Shown here one piece after another: positions 34,001-45,521 of a stretch of DNA of 64,000 nt (its first letter is position 1; every line of letters starts with the position of its first letter). Made by a program: the position numbers and the translations under genes. The notes beneath the pieces were generated by a model, which saw only the letters and a list, made by a program, of their open reading frames with translations, did not search any database and was not told the origin of the DNA. Origin of the DNA: Clytia hemisphaerica (Eukaryota > Cnidaria > Hydrozoa > Leptothecata > Clytiidae); contig CACVBU010001144.1 of the NCBI GenBank assembly GCA_902728285.1, positions 310,001 to 374,000 of the forward strand, in the 5' to 3' direction.

Positions 34001-37000
34001 TCCTCTCACCTAATGTGTGGTTCCTTTTTTTGATTGATGGTTGGTTTTCATTGATGCTTAAGGTTCCCTTTTCCTTTTTGTTTTGAAGTTGCTTTGAAAG
34101 TCTTAAAAGTCTTAAAATATTCATCAGTTTTATTTTGTTTTCCACATATTAAGTGCACGTTTTTTTATATATAAGAACGAACTATATAAATATAACAACA
34201 TAAGGCTTCGATAGCCAAAATATCAAGAACAAGTTAAGAACATTTTAAGGCTTTGTGGACTCTAAAACACCGAATTTCTTAGGAAAATGGACAAAAATAC
34301 TCTAAAAGGGTGAAAATAAGAACATGTTAAGAACATTTTTGAGCTATAAAATCGAAAAGTTAAGAACGTCCCAAGGCTTCAAAAATATTGCATGTTCTTA
34401 TAAAAAACGTATATTCTTGATTAGAACCTTTTGTTTTCTTTTTGAATTTTTTGTTATAACGACCTCAAGGTGCCGGTTGGTAATCTAAAGGAAAATTTTG
34501 AAAATAGTGTTTCATTTTTTATGATCTACTAAACTCAATATACAAAAACGTTTTTCCCTTTTCTTGAATTTTGATAACAAAACAATACGACTTTGATTGT
34601 AGAAAATCTCGAAAAAAAAGATATATTAAGGCTTAATATTTTACAAAATTATTATTTTGAAGAATAATGAAAAATAATCAAAATTATGAGGTAATTTGAA
34701 ATCAAAGCTCGTGGTTTGTTACAAAAACCGAACTCTTCCTTTTAAGGCGTATCTTACTTTGATGTTTCCCTCTTGAATACACGTAAAGATAGATCGCTTT
34801 ATTTTTAGAAAGAGGATAAAAATCATTGCTAAATTTCATTAAGGCATTAAAAATTTATGCACAACCTGTTTCGTGTTTCGTACAAATTTTCGCTTTGAAG
34901 TACACGTGGGTTTTTATGGGGTATTTATATTTTTTTGTTTCTCTTGAAAATTAACACCCATGATGTCATAGGATCTAAACCTAAGGGGAAGGTTCGAATT
35001 CGTTATTATCTTAGGGATTCGTACTAAAAGGCTGTTTTTGGGAAATTGATTTAAAGGAACATTTACTTTTTTCTGTCCGTGTATATGTACTGTATAATTT
35101 AATTTGAATGGTTCTAAGCAATTTTAATTAAGTCTTCATTAATGACATCAATGATAATTAGGTGATAAACGTAGTTAAAAATATTGCCTAAAATATTCAA
35201 ATTCAAAATCTTTGAAATCCACTCCATTTTTATGGGCTTTAATTTACTCCTAGAATGTAATTTTGAGTGTTAACATGAAGCATGACACACTTAAAGCTTA
35301 GGATCTTAAGGATCTCAGGATCAAAAAGCTCTAAATTTTAGAAAATTTTGATTTTTGCGCCCCCTGTGAAAAGAAAATATCTGGAGGGCATTTTTTTAGG
35401 GTGGGGCTTGCATTTTGACAAGGACTGAATGAATTCAGTATTGCAAAGAAAATGACTATTTTCTAAAAAACCATTTATTTTTGTTTTTGGAAAAATAGAC
35501 CTTTTCATAAATCACATCAGATCACGAGCAACGCTTACCTCGTTTAAAAAAATCCTTATGGCTATTGATTCCCAGAGGGGTTCATATGAAGTTCATTCTA
35601 CTTAAAAAGTATGGGCGCGTTCAGACATGAAAGTTTAAGTTTAAGGCTTAAGTAGTACTAAGTTAATATGGGAATTAAGAAATGCAACGACTTAATTGCT
35701 ATTTCATCTTTTAGATAGATTACATAAGAGAGGAAAAAGGAATCCCCTTTTGAATGTTTGAGCGAGGCTTCGTTTTTGATAGAGGTTCATCAAAAATGGA
35801 TTTAACAAGTCGATTTTTTTGTTGCGGAGTATGGGAATCACCATACTTCGATCCATGATATTCTCACTAAAAGCCCATAAAACCTTTTTTTTAAACCAGA
35901 GGGTGATTCCTTTTTAAACTTTGGTTTAACTTATAAGGGTCGTGCAGCTAAATACAAAAGGAATATAAAAGAAACATGCAGACTTAATTACTTTAAACCT
36001 TGGTCTGAACACGACCTATAACACTTGAAGTCTCGAGGAACATAATCAACTTGGTAATGGTTTCAAAACGAGGCAGTCATTGCACTCGAAATAATTTATG
36101 AAAATGCCTAGATGTTAAACAAATACAAAGCATTTTAGAATTAATTTTGTTCGAAAATTAAAAATTTTCGGTCGATGATATTATTTTTATCCTATTTTGC
36201 TGTGTAAAATTATTGAAATTATATTGAGCAAAATTATTCTAAAATATTGACTTTTTTCTTCCTAGAGTTTTTTTGCGTATTCCGTGACTAATAAGTAAAA
36301 TATTTTTCAACTCTTGAGCTAAATATCAAAATTGATAAATTTTTCATTTTTATTTCAATTTTTCATTTTCTTAATGACGTCATCACTTTAAGAAGAGGTG
36401 CTAAAATGGATATTATATCAGTTTCACCTCATATCTATAATTTTGATAAAATGAAATTAACCATATCCTTCCTATGTGACAGGCATATTCTTAATATAGA
36501 AATTACCCGAAATATAACTCAATACTTTAATGGGATAAATTTTCGCGAGCCGAAAAAATCGTGAATTATTTTACTTTCGCGAATAAATATTCTAAAAGAT
36601 TTTGCGTTGGTTTAATTTTCCGAGTTAGCTAAAAAGCTAAAAAGTTGCCTTTTATAAACACCAAATATAGTCAAATCTTTTACTCTGTAAATCTGATTTT
36701 TAAAATTTTTATTCGTCTAATTATTTTCACGAACCGCGAATTTCATTGTTGCGACAAAAATGACAAAAATTTTGCGAAAACTCAACATTAATTCTTGCGA
36801 AACAAGAAACAAGGGGACATGAATGTTTGGTAAATTTGGGACCCTTTCAGAACGAAAAATCGAAATATTCCCCCATTTTAACCCTGAAAAGTGGCAAAAA
36901 CGATTTTAAGCAGACGAAAAATTCAAAAAAATTCTGATTTCCGTCCTGAAAATTGTGCAAAATGACCAAAAACCGACCTGTCAGGTCCACATCTTGAAAA

Positions 37001-40000
37001 TTAGTAAGTTTAGGACCCTGTCAGACATCTCTAGAGTCTGAAAAAGGGACCCTGATCAGCGGCACGTCCCCGTACCTGATTTTTTGCCTAAGTGCTCCCC
37101 CCCCCAGGAAAGCTCCCAATTTCCCCTTAGTTACTTAGTGAAAAATAAATACCCCAACTTTAAATGGATTCACCAAAATCTTCTCCTTGCCAAATTTTCA
37201 AAAATAACAAACAGTCATGTCAAAGGGAAGTGAATTTAATTGGGCTTACTTATGTCGAAAATAATTTCGGAAAGTACATATACTTGTCACAGCTCAGAGG
37301 TAAAATGATAGCAGGGGTTTTGCTTTGTTTTCGGTAGGCTGGCGAATATGAGAAATTAACTCTAGATTCTAAGCCGGCGAATTCTTATCAAGGGCAGTGT
37401 ATTGATTGGCGTCAATATGTTCTCGAGGCTGCGAACCGAACTTTTCGAATGGCGAATTGTATTTTTTTTCGTGCCTTGGACCGGCGAAATTCGCCGTTGG
37501 CCGGGCCTAAATAAGACCCCTGGGTAAAGTGGTAAAATCAGCGGCTCTTTTTGCACAAAAGTTCATAGTTGTAAAATTTCTTTTCCTCGTTATTTTTTGT
37601 AGGGTTGATAAGAATTTGGCGATGACAATTTGTTTGATATCAAACGCACTTAGTATCACTATATTACCCATTCTTCACAAGTTTATGGGCATGGTGATTT
37701 TCGTCTTCTTGTATGGTTTCTTCCTCGGAACACCTGACACACTGGCTAATGTCATGCTCATCAAAGTCTTCGGAAAGGAGGTATTTCATTAAATGTTGAG
37801 TATTACTAAACAGTTCACCCGTGTGGAGCTCAGAATTAACTTAACTAAGTAAGGCTCCAGTACAGCGTTATAAACTTACATACAATGTAAGTCCAGGCGG
37901 CTCTGGCAAAACCACAGATCCCAGCCGGCTTTTACCCCTCTAAATTACTTCGGCACCGTGAAAATAAACTAATTAGGGTCTTGACTTGTAAAATACGAAT
38001 AAATACAGTGTTCAAAATTCTTCCTTCTTACCGTAAGGTTGACTTTCCATAGTTTTAAAAGTGGAGGAGGGGTCTTTTAAATTTTTCTTGAATAACCTTC
38101 AATACCGACAGCAAAAATTACTAAAATCCTTATTCATGACATTTTTTTATTCGTTTTTTGTTCAAACATTGAAACACCGACAGATGAAAGGGCTAAAACC
38201 CTAACACCCGTAAATCCCCCTCTTTAGCAGCTCTTGAAAAAAGTGGCTGACAACAGTTAAAGTCAAACCTCATTATGTAAGCGCTGAGTTTCTTTCAGTT
38301 TTCTATACGTTTAAAAGACCTTAAAATATACCTTTTCCTACAATGATGTTTCAGTTTTTTGGTCCATATCGATATTGTACACAAAACTTTTTCAAACACA
38401 ATGTATCTTAACTTGATTTCGTATTCTTTTCAATATATCCATAGGTTGCACCGTACATTCAAGGAGTTCATTTCTTTTACGGATTCGGTGCATTCTTGAG
38501 TCCATTGGTGGCCAGACCGTTTCTTCGGAAGAGCTGTACATACATGATCAACACAACGAAATATTATGATATACCTGACCCAACGTAAGAAACTCAAAGC
38601 ATCAATCTTTCTTCACGATGCTTTTTTTCTTAAGGGCTTCATACACTACACAAAATATCGTCGAGCAATAAATTGCTGAATGCCGGCAATATATTGAAAA
38701 GGTCTTCGCAATATATTGTCAGCTTAATTTCCAATATTTCAACAATGTAGGGGGGGGGATTGTTTACAGAAAAGAAATCCCTTTTTATAATAGAGGACCT
38801 GTTGTTTACTCCGTACATTACGGTCCAAAAACTATATTGTCGAATATGGCTCACCAATATATTGTGTAGTCTAAGTAGCTCTTTAGATCTTTTTCATGTT
38901 ACCATATTTCCCTCAAAACAAGCGCCACTGCGCGACAGGTTTGAGGTGCAATGCGGGAGATTTCTTTATTTGATTTAAAGTTTGGTGCTCTGAGGGCAAC
39001 GATTATCGGAGGGCTGGAAATATTGATAAAGCTCTTCTGTAATTATTTTCAGTTTACCACACTGGTGACCAACTTAACCAGTAATTATCTTTGTTGGTGA
39101 TCTTTTCCCTAGCACACAACGTTGTTTTAACGTTTATCTAACGTTATATGGACGTTGTGGACATTAGATGAACGTTGAAACAACATTGTGTGCTAGCTGG
39201 GTTGATTAGAGATAATTCAAAGTTGATTTTTACTGTTAAAGGGTATTTTCTATTTTCTAATTTTCTAGATTCAACTTAACTTATGATAGTGGCACAGGTT
39301 TATGGGCCAAATCCAACACAGAATTCAAGCGAGATGAAGATAGCGATATAAGATACGCTTACTGGATGGCTGCGCTTTTCCACGTAAGAATTTTTGTGCA
39401 TGCTTAGTTTTTCTGGGTACACCTCTTTTATAAGAACAAACTATATGAGAACATAAGGCTTCGATGACCAAAAAGTTAAGAACAAGTTAAGAACATTTTA
39501 AGGCTTGAAACCCAAAAAGTTAAGAACATCCCAAGGCTTTTGTGGCAGGGGGGCCGGGGGGGGGCATGGCCCCCCCAGCGGAGCTTTTTTGAAGGGGCGC
39601 CGAAGAGCAAGGGGCGCCAAAAGAGATTTTCGAAACGCCCCAATCTTAAAAATCATACTTTATGCGCCTTAAATTGCGCCCAGGACCAATTTTACTGAGA
39701 TAATTTTAAAATACTTGCATTTTTTTTCGCTCGCTTCGCTCGCAATAAAGTTAATTGGTAACTTCTTTGCAATCTAGGTATTTTACAAGTTTTTTGTGTA
39801 CAATATAGCATCATCAAATGAAAATCTAACTGCGCCCGAAGACTAATTTGCTGACAACAATATTGAAATCATAAACAATCAGTTTTTCCGCTCGCTTCGC
39901 TCGCATTATACATTGTTTCTTTAAGTTTCTTTTCACTCTAGCAAGTGTCAAATTTGTCTATTTTTATATAGTGATTTAGGGTATCTTGGCAGTCGATTTT

Positions 40001-43000
40001 TAAAATTTTTCTAGTCGGTCCCAATCATGGTGGGGCCTGTTTTTTCCATTTTCCATTCATCAAAGATATATCTACTCTTCTCCATTAAATATTTCCTTCC
40101 TCATTATGCCTAGGCAAATGAATTAGTAAAAGTTTAGAAAATGGTGGGTGAGGGCACCACTTTCGAAAATTTGGGGGGGGGGGCGCCATTTTAAAAAAAT
40201 TAACTTTGGCCCCTCCAGAAAAATTTTCCCACAACGCCACTGAGACACATAGTTTCTCTCGACCACACATTACAGATGACGCTCTCTAATTCGATTTTTA
40301 AGTTGGTCTTTCATCGAATAAGAGATCATATCGAAAAGTAGAGAGTCGTTTAGGAGAGTTTCTTGTCGACGGTGACTTTCAATATTATCATGAAGGTAAT
40401 AAAGATATAGATGGAGAGAAAACGGTCGTGTTCACACTACATACCTTCCTTAATAAAAATGTAGTTAGGAGAATCTTTTGTTGACTACAATACAGAACGT
40501 GCATTTAACAAAGAGTCGAACGCGTAGTATTGTAATTTTTAATCGATCTTCCTTAATTAAGAGTCGTAAGCTTTATTGTCTTAAGGGTAGGGTAGAGGCT
40601 TCCCTTAAAACAAAAGATTTTATTAAGGAAGCATAAACAAAGAATGCGTGCAGTGAACAAAAAAGTTTTACGATTTCAAAAACGAATGAACTGAGGAAAA
40701 AAATAGAAATAGTGCAAACGATGTTGCTGATGTGTAAGATGAATGCAGTTAATGAGTAAAACCATTAGAACAAATATGTTTGCGGATTTCAAGTGATGTA
40801 TGGATACCAATATCAACCAATCACAGGTGAAATCGAAACTCTCAATAAAAAATTAACCAATGAGAAGCCTTAAGCAAAATCTATTACCGTGTTATAATAG
40901 ATCTCGTGAACCCACAAAGAACTGTAATAAACCAGTGTATTCAGCCATCTAAATCTCTTTGTTTAACTTTGATAGATTTAATTAGGTAAACTTTCCAGTG
41001 TGAACGCGCCCAAAGTCTCGGTAATAATCTAAATGGTCGTTGAAATCTTTTATAAATCTATTCAAAGCGGCTTTTCTTTGATGTACCATCATTGGAAGCA
41101 AAAAACATCAATTTATAACTTTATAAGAACAGAAAGAGACTGTTTGGTTGATTTTGAAAAACTTAATTTTGCCGGAAATCCTTGTTAATTTCGAAATAGT
41201 TTCAACTGATGTAAGACTAAAAGAGTATATTAATTTCATAAGGACACATTTTTGGGCTGGCATTTTGTTAACATCGAGAGTTGCATCACATTATCATTGA
41301 AAGTTTCTTATCTTAAAATCTTCACGTCTAAGTGGGTAGCGGTTTTCATACTCTGACAAAATGATCGATACAAGGTTCCTAATCGTAACACGTAATTCTT
41401 TTTTAAATCTTTCGATGGCTTTATGGGCAGCTTCCCCTAAAAGTTTGGAGTATTGTGCTTATTATGTGAAGTTTTTTTCAATTTTTCATGACAAGGCTAT
41501 TATATTTCAATATACTTGTTAAAAATGTAATGTCTTTTCATTCATCTTAAATATTCCCAAGAGTATACCCAAAATTAATCATCTTATTCCCAAAGCAACC
41601 AAACAGCTGTTTGCTTCCGATGATAAATCAGAATAGAACAAAAGGCATTGACTCTCCACCTATCTTTATTACCTCCATGATATTATCAAGGAATTATTAT
41701 AGACACTGGAAAAATAACTGCCTGATTTTTGCCAATTTCTCATGTACAAGCCTTGTCCGCAGTAATGACATTATTGTTCACCCTCCTTCCACCATTAAAT
41801 TATTTTTCGTAGTATTTTTATTGCAGTACCTCACCATGGAGCACTTATCCAATTCCTAAAAGAGACTTTAAGCTCTCCTCTGAGATTCATCTAACTCATC
41901 TTTAACTCATCTAGTTAATTACTAACTATACGTCGTTATGACGTTTTAAATTGCGAGAAAGATGCAAAAACATGCTATGTATAAGAAATTGAATATTGAC
42001 ACCAGAAATTTTTAAACTTCAACCGCAAAAAATTCACCGTGCCACCAAAAGGTTTTCATACTCACGTCTAATATATATCTCAGCACTTCCAGGAGAAATA
42101 TTTGAAAGATATTCCCAATTCAAAATTTCGTGTCATTATAAGCATTTTGTTTGATTTTACTCGTCTGATGATTTTTTTTTCGTTTTTCTCACACCAGATT
42201 TCATAAATGTATTCGCTTGGTATTCTAGCATTTATTTTCAAACTTTTGGCCAGCAAAAATACGAATAGAAAAAGTTAAAGAGCTTTTTAGAAATAAGAGT
42301 ATTAATCATTTTTCAAAATCAGAGTCCTTCGAGCCACCATGACAGTTGTCCTTTGCGGACAAAGCCTGTACATTGATTGTTTTCTGAAACAATAGAAAGA
42401 CAATGCTTTTCTCTCCACCGTTTCATTCGATGTTTATCCAGAGTCTCTATAATACACCTTTTCGACCGTAGCCAGCAATTGCCGCGCGGGCATTTTTTTG
42501 TCTGCTTTATCCCACTAAAACCGTCCCAGTCCTTTTTTCGCACATATCGACAATAGAAAAATGCGTCAAAAAAGGATTGGGACGGTTTTAGTGGGATAAA
42601 GCGGACAAAAAAATGCCCGCGCGACTACGGTCGAAAAGGTGTACAAATCCATGATATTATCGAATAAGGGAGAGTATCGAAGAGAATGACGTCGAATTAG
42701 AGAGCGTCAGCTGTATCTCTTTGGTCTTTACCGAGTTGTATCGGAGGATATCGAGGGCGACGGTAAGTGAAGTCGACATAAAACAAAGTCGATAGTTGAT
42801 GTATGGCTCTATAACTTCTTTGCTCACCTAAACAGACGACGGTATTTTGGTGTTTTTACCGTCGTCAAGCAAAGTGGACGACGATTTTGGTAGCATGTCA
42901 ACTACCGTCTCCTTCGATTTATCCCGAATACATCGAATAAATTTTATTACATACAGGTACCAGTTATTTTCGGATTATCGTGGATCTTCTTGAAACGACA

Positions 43001-44438
43001 TTTGGACAGTCAAAAAGGAATATATCGTGGCTCATTTGTTTCGTTGCATAATGATGATGAATGTAAGATTGAATAATATTTTTTTTCTGACGAATCATAT
43101 CACTTTACGATGAATTAATGAATGGTGAAAAATGAAATACAGTACCAAATCTTTGATTTCTCATGTTTTTTTACACTTTTCCGGAATTGACTTGAATTTA
43201 AATGTAAGGAGCTACGGGGCAAATTTAAAATAGTAATACCCTAGATATTGAGACTCGAAGCACTTCAGTACATTAGTTCAGCGTCAAGACATCGAAAACT
43301 ATAAGAAGTTTTTCTTGGATCACCCGAGGTATATAAGCAAAACTCAATCAAAATCGTAACTTTTCCTTTCTTTTTCAGTACCAGTACAATCTTTAGATAT
43401 GGTATCATTTAATCCCGAGGCTTCTTTCTGGGAAAGAGTACAGACCAACTCAAAACATCGGCTGTTAGCTGTTACCATACTATGTTCTGTAATCATGTAT
43501 CTATATGAAGGGCTTATGGTAAGTCAAGCCATACTTTATACTGTATTTTAAGACCAAAAAGTGAGCTATTTGATTGAGTACACCAAAGGAAGCAATTTAA
43601 CGGAGACTAGATTTTTGTAGTTTGAGCCCAAAAACGAGCGATTTGATGGGGCTTATTCTTGATAATAGTTAAATAATTTTCATAGTACCAGAAATAATTT
43701 TTATCGGTTCCTGAAATAACGATGGTCATATATTTTTTTTCCTAAAACTTGCAAAATCATCTGTCACGAAAATCTCAAATCGGAAAAACGCAAAAGTGTT
43801 TCTTGGGCAACTTTTCTATTTTTTGCTCAAAAGTTGTTCTTCGTGTAATGGGGCTTAACAAGGTGACTTTATGCTCAAACCACTTAACGTTTATATATAA
43901 CCTGATAGAGGTTACTGAATTCCAACCAAGTAAAATGTTTTATCAGATTTAGAATTATAATCCGAACCTTAAAGGTACCAATACTCGAAATAGAGCAAAC
44001 AATACCAATCAAGTAGTCGTGCCTTTTTTAAGTCTATTAACTTCGATCACGATGACGATTACAGCTTAGTTAGTCCAGTGTCTTAAATATAGGTCAATGC
44101 TTTGAACCAATAAATTGATGTACCTCTGGGGATATCACTTAGTGCCTAGCAGGAGGAGGACTATTTTTTTTGTCATTAGTGTGTCTTAGAAACTTTGCAG
44201 ACTTGTTCTCCAGTCGTTAGAGATTCGCCATGGTGAATTTGAGCGCCGGAGAACGCTCAAATATCCAGTAGTGTGTTGTCTTATTTGTTCGTTAGTGTAC
44301 TGTGTAACCTATATTATAAAGAAAAAAATTGATTATTTTCCATAGGCGATGTTCGGAGGGTATATTTATTCATACGCAGTGAAAGGAACGGTCAGCATGA
44401 CGTCAGATCAAGGTGCTTACCTGACTTCCATGTACTGG
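28079..44438 (+). CDS. MFSD4-like: MFSD4-type major facilitator transporter, 3' part missing
   Basis: Eight exons join in frame: 28079-28274, 28733-28856, 37603-37780, 38445-38584, 39269-39383, 42957-43062, 43379-43518 and 44346-44438 (364 codons, all introns GT-AG). The product is a multi-pass membrane transporter. MFSD4B is described as a sodium-dependent glucose carrier; the MFSD4A substrate is unsettled. Family blocks in order: GPTLIELSC (66-74), MSWLFFSHDMGLLCG (83-97) ending helix 2 with the MFS motif-A-like GGLIVSRVDKN (101-111), LGTPDTLANVMLIKVFGKEV (in exon 3), VHFFYGFGAFLSPLVA (exon 4), and GGYIYSYAVKGTVSM then GAYLTSMYW (exon 8). Exons 5-7 hold helix 6, a cytosolic loop and helix 7. 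The N-terminus has a basic RRSKRKRHG segment. Helices 8-12, some 140 residues, are not found before the Penelope cluster. Confidence 0.88.
28616..28732 (-). repeat. tRNA-derived SINE fragment beside exon 2
   Basis: Read on the minus strand, GGGTTCAATCCTCGGCCGGG is followed by TCATACCAAAGAC and a GCTCAG block. The first part is the B-box and T-arm end of a tRNA-like head, and the second is the body found in several invertebrate SINEs. The copy is 5' truncated, and its edge abuts the TTCTTTAG acceptor of MFSD4-type exon 2, so it may supply part of the polypyrimidine tract. Confidence 0.5.
29769..29907. repeat. TTCACGCA cluster, copy 1
   Basis: TTCACGCA or close variants occur about six times between short complementary ends (TCCCCGGACC and GGTCGGGG). 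The copy at 30651-30821 has the same layout and orientation. Confidence 0.6.
30033..30230. mobile_element. TA-flanked hairpin MITE, copy 1
   Basis: Inverted ends CACCTTTTCGACCGTAG and CTACGGTCGAAAAGGTG lie next to TA on both sides (30031-30032 and 30231-30232). A second internal complementary pair (TTTACCACCCTAAA and TTTAGGGTGGTAAA) extends the fold. A cleaner copy is at 42455. Confidence 0.8.
30651..30821. repeat. TTCACGCA cluster, copy 2
   Basis: At least eight CACGCA blocks, mostly TTCACGCA, lie between CCCCAGCGGATC and ACCGCTGAGGGG, which are complementary. This may be a small transposon with internal satellite repeats, in the same orientation as copy 1, 880 bases upstream. Confidence 0.6.
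31290..31386. promoter_or_regulatory. Array of four inverted CCAAT boxes
   Basis: ATTGG (CCAAT on the minus strand) occurs at 31295, 31325, 31352 and 31382, at spacings of 30, 27 and 30 bases, each in a CTGATTGG or TTATTGG context. NF-Y binds this core, and spacing near three helical turns is typical of functional arrays. It could equally be a decayed 28-30-base minisatellite. No transcript start is visible next to it. Confidence 0.4.
31660..31810. repeat. Dispersed repeat fragment, copy 2
   Basis: It matches 1-140 in a series of ordered blocks, including TTATTTTGCT and CTCCGGCAATTAGGCC, and is broken by a run of 12 G. Confidence 0.45.
32932..33195 (-). CDS. Doubtful open frame of 87 codons
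   Basis: A minus-strand frame with an acidic start (KEDTMDEKLERYEEFESESS) overlaps a 113-codon plus-strand frame. The minus frame has the more protein-like composition and a CAG acceptor-like site just upstream. No family is recognised and it lies inside an intron of the MFSD4-type gene. Confidence 0.15.
   Translation of the reverse strand: MQNIHRMFTTLKEDTMDEKLERYEEFESESSVFFTIMPFDGVISSVGAIPSPLASSVHFFCNHIENAPKGITLITRDMVSLWWHLKQ
34155..34412. mobile_element. MITE, CACGTTTT/AAGAAC family, copy 3
   Basis: Left end GCACGTTTTTTTATATATAA then GAAC, right end GTTCTTATAAAAAACGTATA, with internal AAGTTAAGAACATTTTAAGG blocks that recur at 39470. It lies in intron 2 of the MFSD4-type gene. Confidence 0.6.
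35613..36016. mobile_element. MITE with GGGCGCGTTCAGAC ends
   Basis: GGGCGCGTTCAGAC at the left and GTCTGAACACGACC at the right are inverted copies with two mismatches, both flanked by TAT. A relative with GTTCACAC in place of GTTCAGAC is at 40424-41011. Confidence 0.6.
37781..38444 (+). other. Intron 3 of the MFSD4-type gene
   Basis: A 664-base intron, GTATTT donor and CCATAG acceptor. No repeat or gene recognised. Confidence 0.5.
38644..38871. mobile_element. TA-flanked MITE in intron 4
   Basis: ACTACACAAAATAT at the left and ATATTGTGTAGT at the right are inverted, with TA outside both. CAATATATTG palindromes recur inside. It lies in intron 4 of the MFSD4-type gene. Confidence 0.55.
39109..39196. 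repeat. 88-base hairpin in intron 4
   Basis: CTAGCACACAACGTTGTTTT at the left pairs with AAACAACATTGTGTGCTAG at the right, and inner AACGTT blocks also pair. The outer flanks do not extend the fold clearly. Confidence 0.65.
39419..39540. mobile_element. MITE, CACGTTTT/AAGAAC family, truncated copy 4
   Basis: Left end TACACCTCTTTTATAAGAAC and the AAGTTAAGAACATTTTAAGG body match the copy at 34155, but the match stops at 39540, where a G-run element begins. It begins 35 bases after the exon 5 donor of the MFSD4-type gene. Confidence 0.6.
39541..40242. mobile_element. hAT-like G-run element
   Basis: The left part has GGGGGGCCGGGGGGGGGCAT then GGCCCCCCC, and the right end is GGCCCCTCCAGAAAAATTTT followed by CCCACAACGCCACTG. 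On the other strand the right end starts CAGTGGCGTTGTGG, a typical hAT-style end. Two copies of CGCTCGCTTCGCTCGCA lie inside (39729 and 39889). The left terminus is poorly defined, and no transposase is present. Confidence 0.45.
40424..41011. mobile_element. MITE with GGTCGTGTTCACAC and GTGTGAACGCGCCC ends
   Basis: Inverted ends with a few mismatches, of the same type as 35613-36016. It is nested in the 40273-42713 element. Target duplication unclear. Confidence 0.5.
42455..42641. mobile_element. TA-flanked hairpin MITE, copy 2
   Basis: The same termini as 30033 (CACCTTTTCGACCGTAG) beside TA. Here the two halves pair almost along their length: GCTTTATCCCACTAAAACCG recurs inverted, as does CCGCGCGGGC or GCCCGCGCG. 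It would form a stem of roughly 80 base pairs if transcribed. Confidence 0.8.
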
Positions 44439-44447
44439 GTAAGTATA

Positions 44448-45166
44448 TTAAGGGCTCTGACCATAGTCAGAAAATTGATTTTAGTATCTGAACATAAAAG
44501 TTATGTTTTAGATTCTTTAACACTTTTAACAAAGAATTGCCTTTATAAATTGCTTTTCAATCAAACCCCTTAAGAGTAGTTAAGAACTTAATTGCAAAAA
44601 TGACGTTATGAACTTTAAAAAGACGTTAATAATATGTTGCATCACCTTCTTTTATAAAAAGTGCTAAGTTTTAATGGGTAATTAACCTTTTTGTTTCGAA
44701 ATTTTTTCAAACTGTCCGCAAAGAATTGAACTATCTTAAATTTTGCGGAAAATTTTTCTAAAAGGATGTGTCAAAAGTTATGACTGTTTTTTTAAGCAAA
44801 ATCCAGATGCAAAATTGATGAAAAACCACTATTTTGAAGATTTTGAGACAAAGAAGCATTTACAAAAATTTTCCGCAAAAATGTTTATTGTTCGGTAAAA
44901 GATACACCATCTACTGCGAAAATATTTTCAAAATATTTTTTCTTCGCTGAAACTAAGCTCTTCAAAGTTGAAATACTCTTCCTCGCTAAAGTCTTCATTT
45001 TCTTCTTCGTCAAATTTTTTCAATGCAATTTTTGAATTTTCAGATTCAGGAATAGTTTGTCTAACAGAAAATGTATAACAGGCCATAGTTTTGTTGGTTA
45101 CATCAGTCAGAAAACACATTTTAAACACGGCAATTATGAAAAATTCACTATGGTCAGAGCCCTTAA
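44448..45166. mobile_element. piggyBac-like element next to exon 8 donor
   Basis: TTAA at both edges (44448-44451 and 45163-45166) encloses inverted termini GGGCTCTGACCATAGT. Shorter inverted pairs lie inside (TTTTGCGGAAAATTTTT and AAAATTTTCCGCAAAA). The left edge is nine bases past the GT of the last identified MFSD4-type exon, so the insertion is almost in the splice site. No transposase is present; a minus-strand frame at 44928-45173 is acidic low-complexity sequence. Confidence 0.7.
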
Positions 45167-45521
45167 ATTTCATTTCATTAAAATTTACTTTATTTCATAA
45201 TGATAAGCAGCGCAGAAAAATCATTACCGTGCTCTAAAAATCACTAGCAACTTAATTAATATGCATGAGTTTTGCTGTGGGTGTAGCATAGATGTCAACC
45301 GCGTTTTTTCTACGCAAGTAATGAAATATCGCGGTTTTTTATGGTGGTGCTCGCTACTGAGGGTGGGGAATCGCTTTTTTATGATAAGCGTAATATTATT
45401 TAATATAATATTTTAAGTTGAGAAATTCCAAGGAAAATGGAGCACGAGGAATTCTATTTTTTCTTGTTTTCAAAACAAATTCATCAGTGAATTTCAATAC
45501 TCCCGTTTATATCTTTGGTAG

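Larger units (their letters stand above)
28857..37602 (+). other. Intron 2 of the MFSD4-type gene (8.7 kb)
   Basis: This large intron is a sink for repeats: TTCACGCA clusters (29769 and 30651), a hairpin MITE (30033), a CCAAT array (31295), a dispersed repeat (31660), a CACGTTTT-type MITE (34155) and a GGGCGCGTTCA MITE (35613). The stretches 32000-34150 and 36020-37600 show nothing else I can support, apart from a doubtful open frame at 32932-33195. Confidence 0.6.
40273..42713. mobile_element. Long TA-flanked element with CAG(A/C)TGACGCTCTC ends
   Basis: CAGATGACGCTCTCTAATTC at the left and the complement of CAGCTGACGCTCTCTAATTC at the right, each beside TA, mark the ends of a 2.4 kb Tc1/mariner-like element in intron 5 of the MFSD4-type gene. 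The same termini bound a short copy at 54846. No transposase frame survives, and at least two other elements (40424-41011 and 42455-42641) lie within. Confidence 0.6.
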
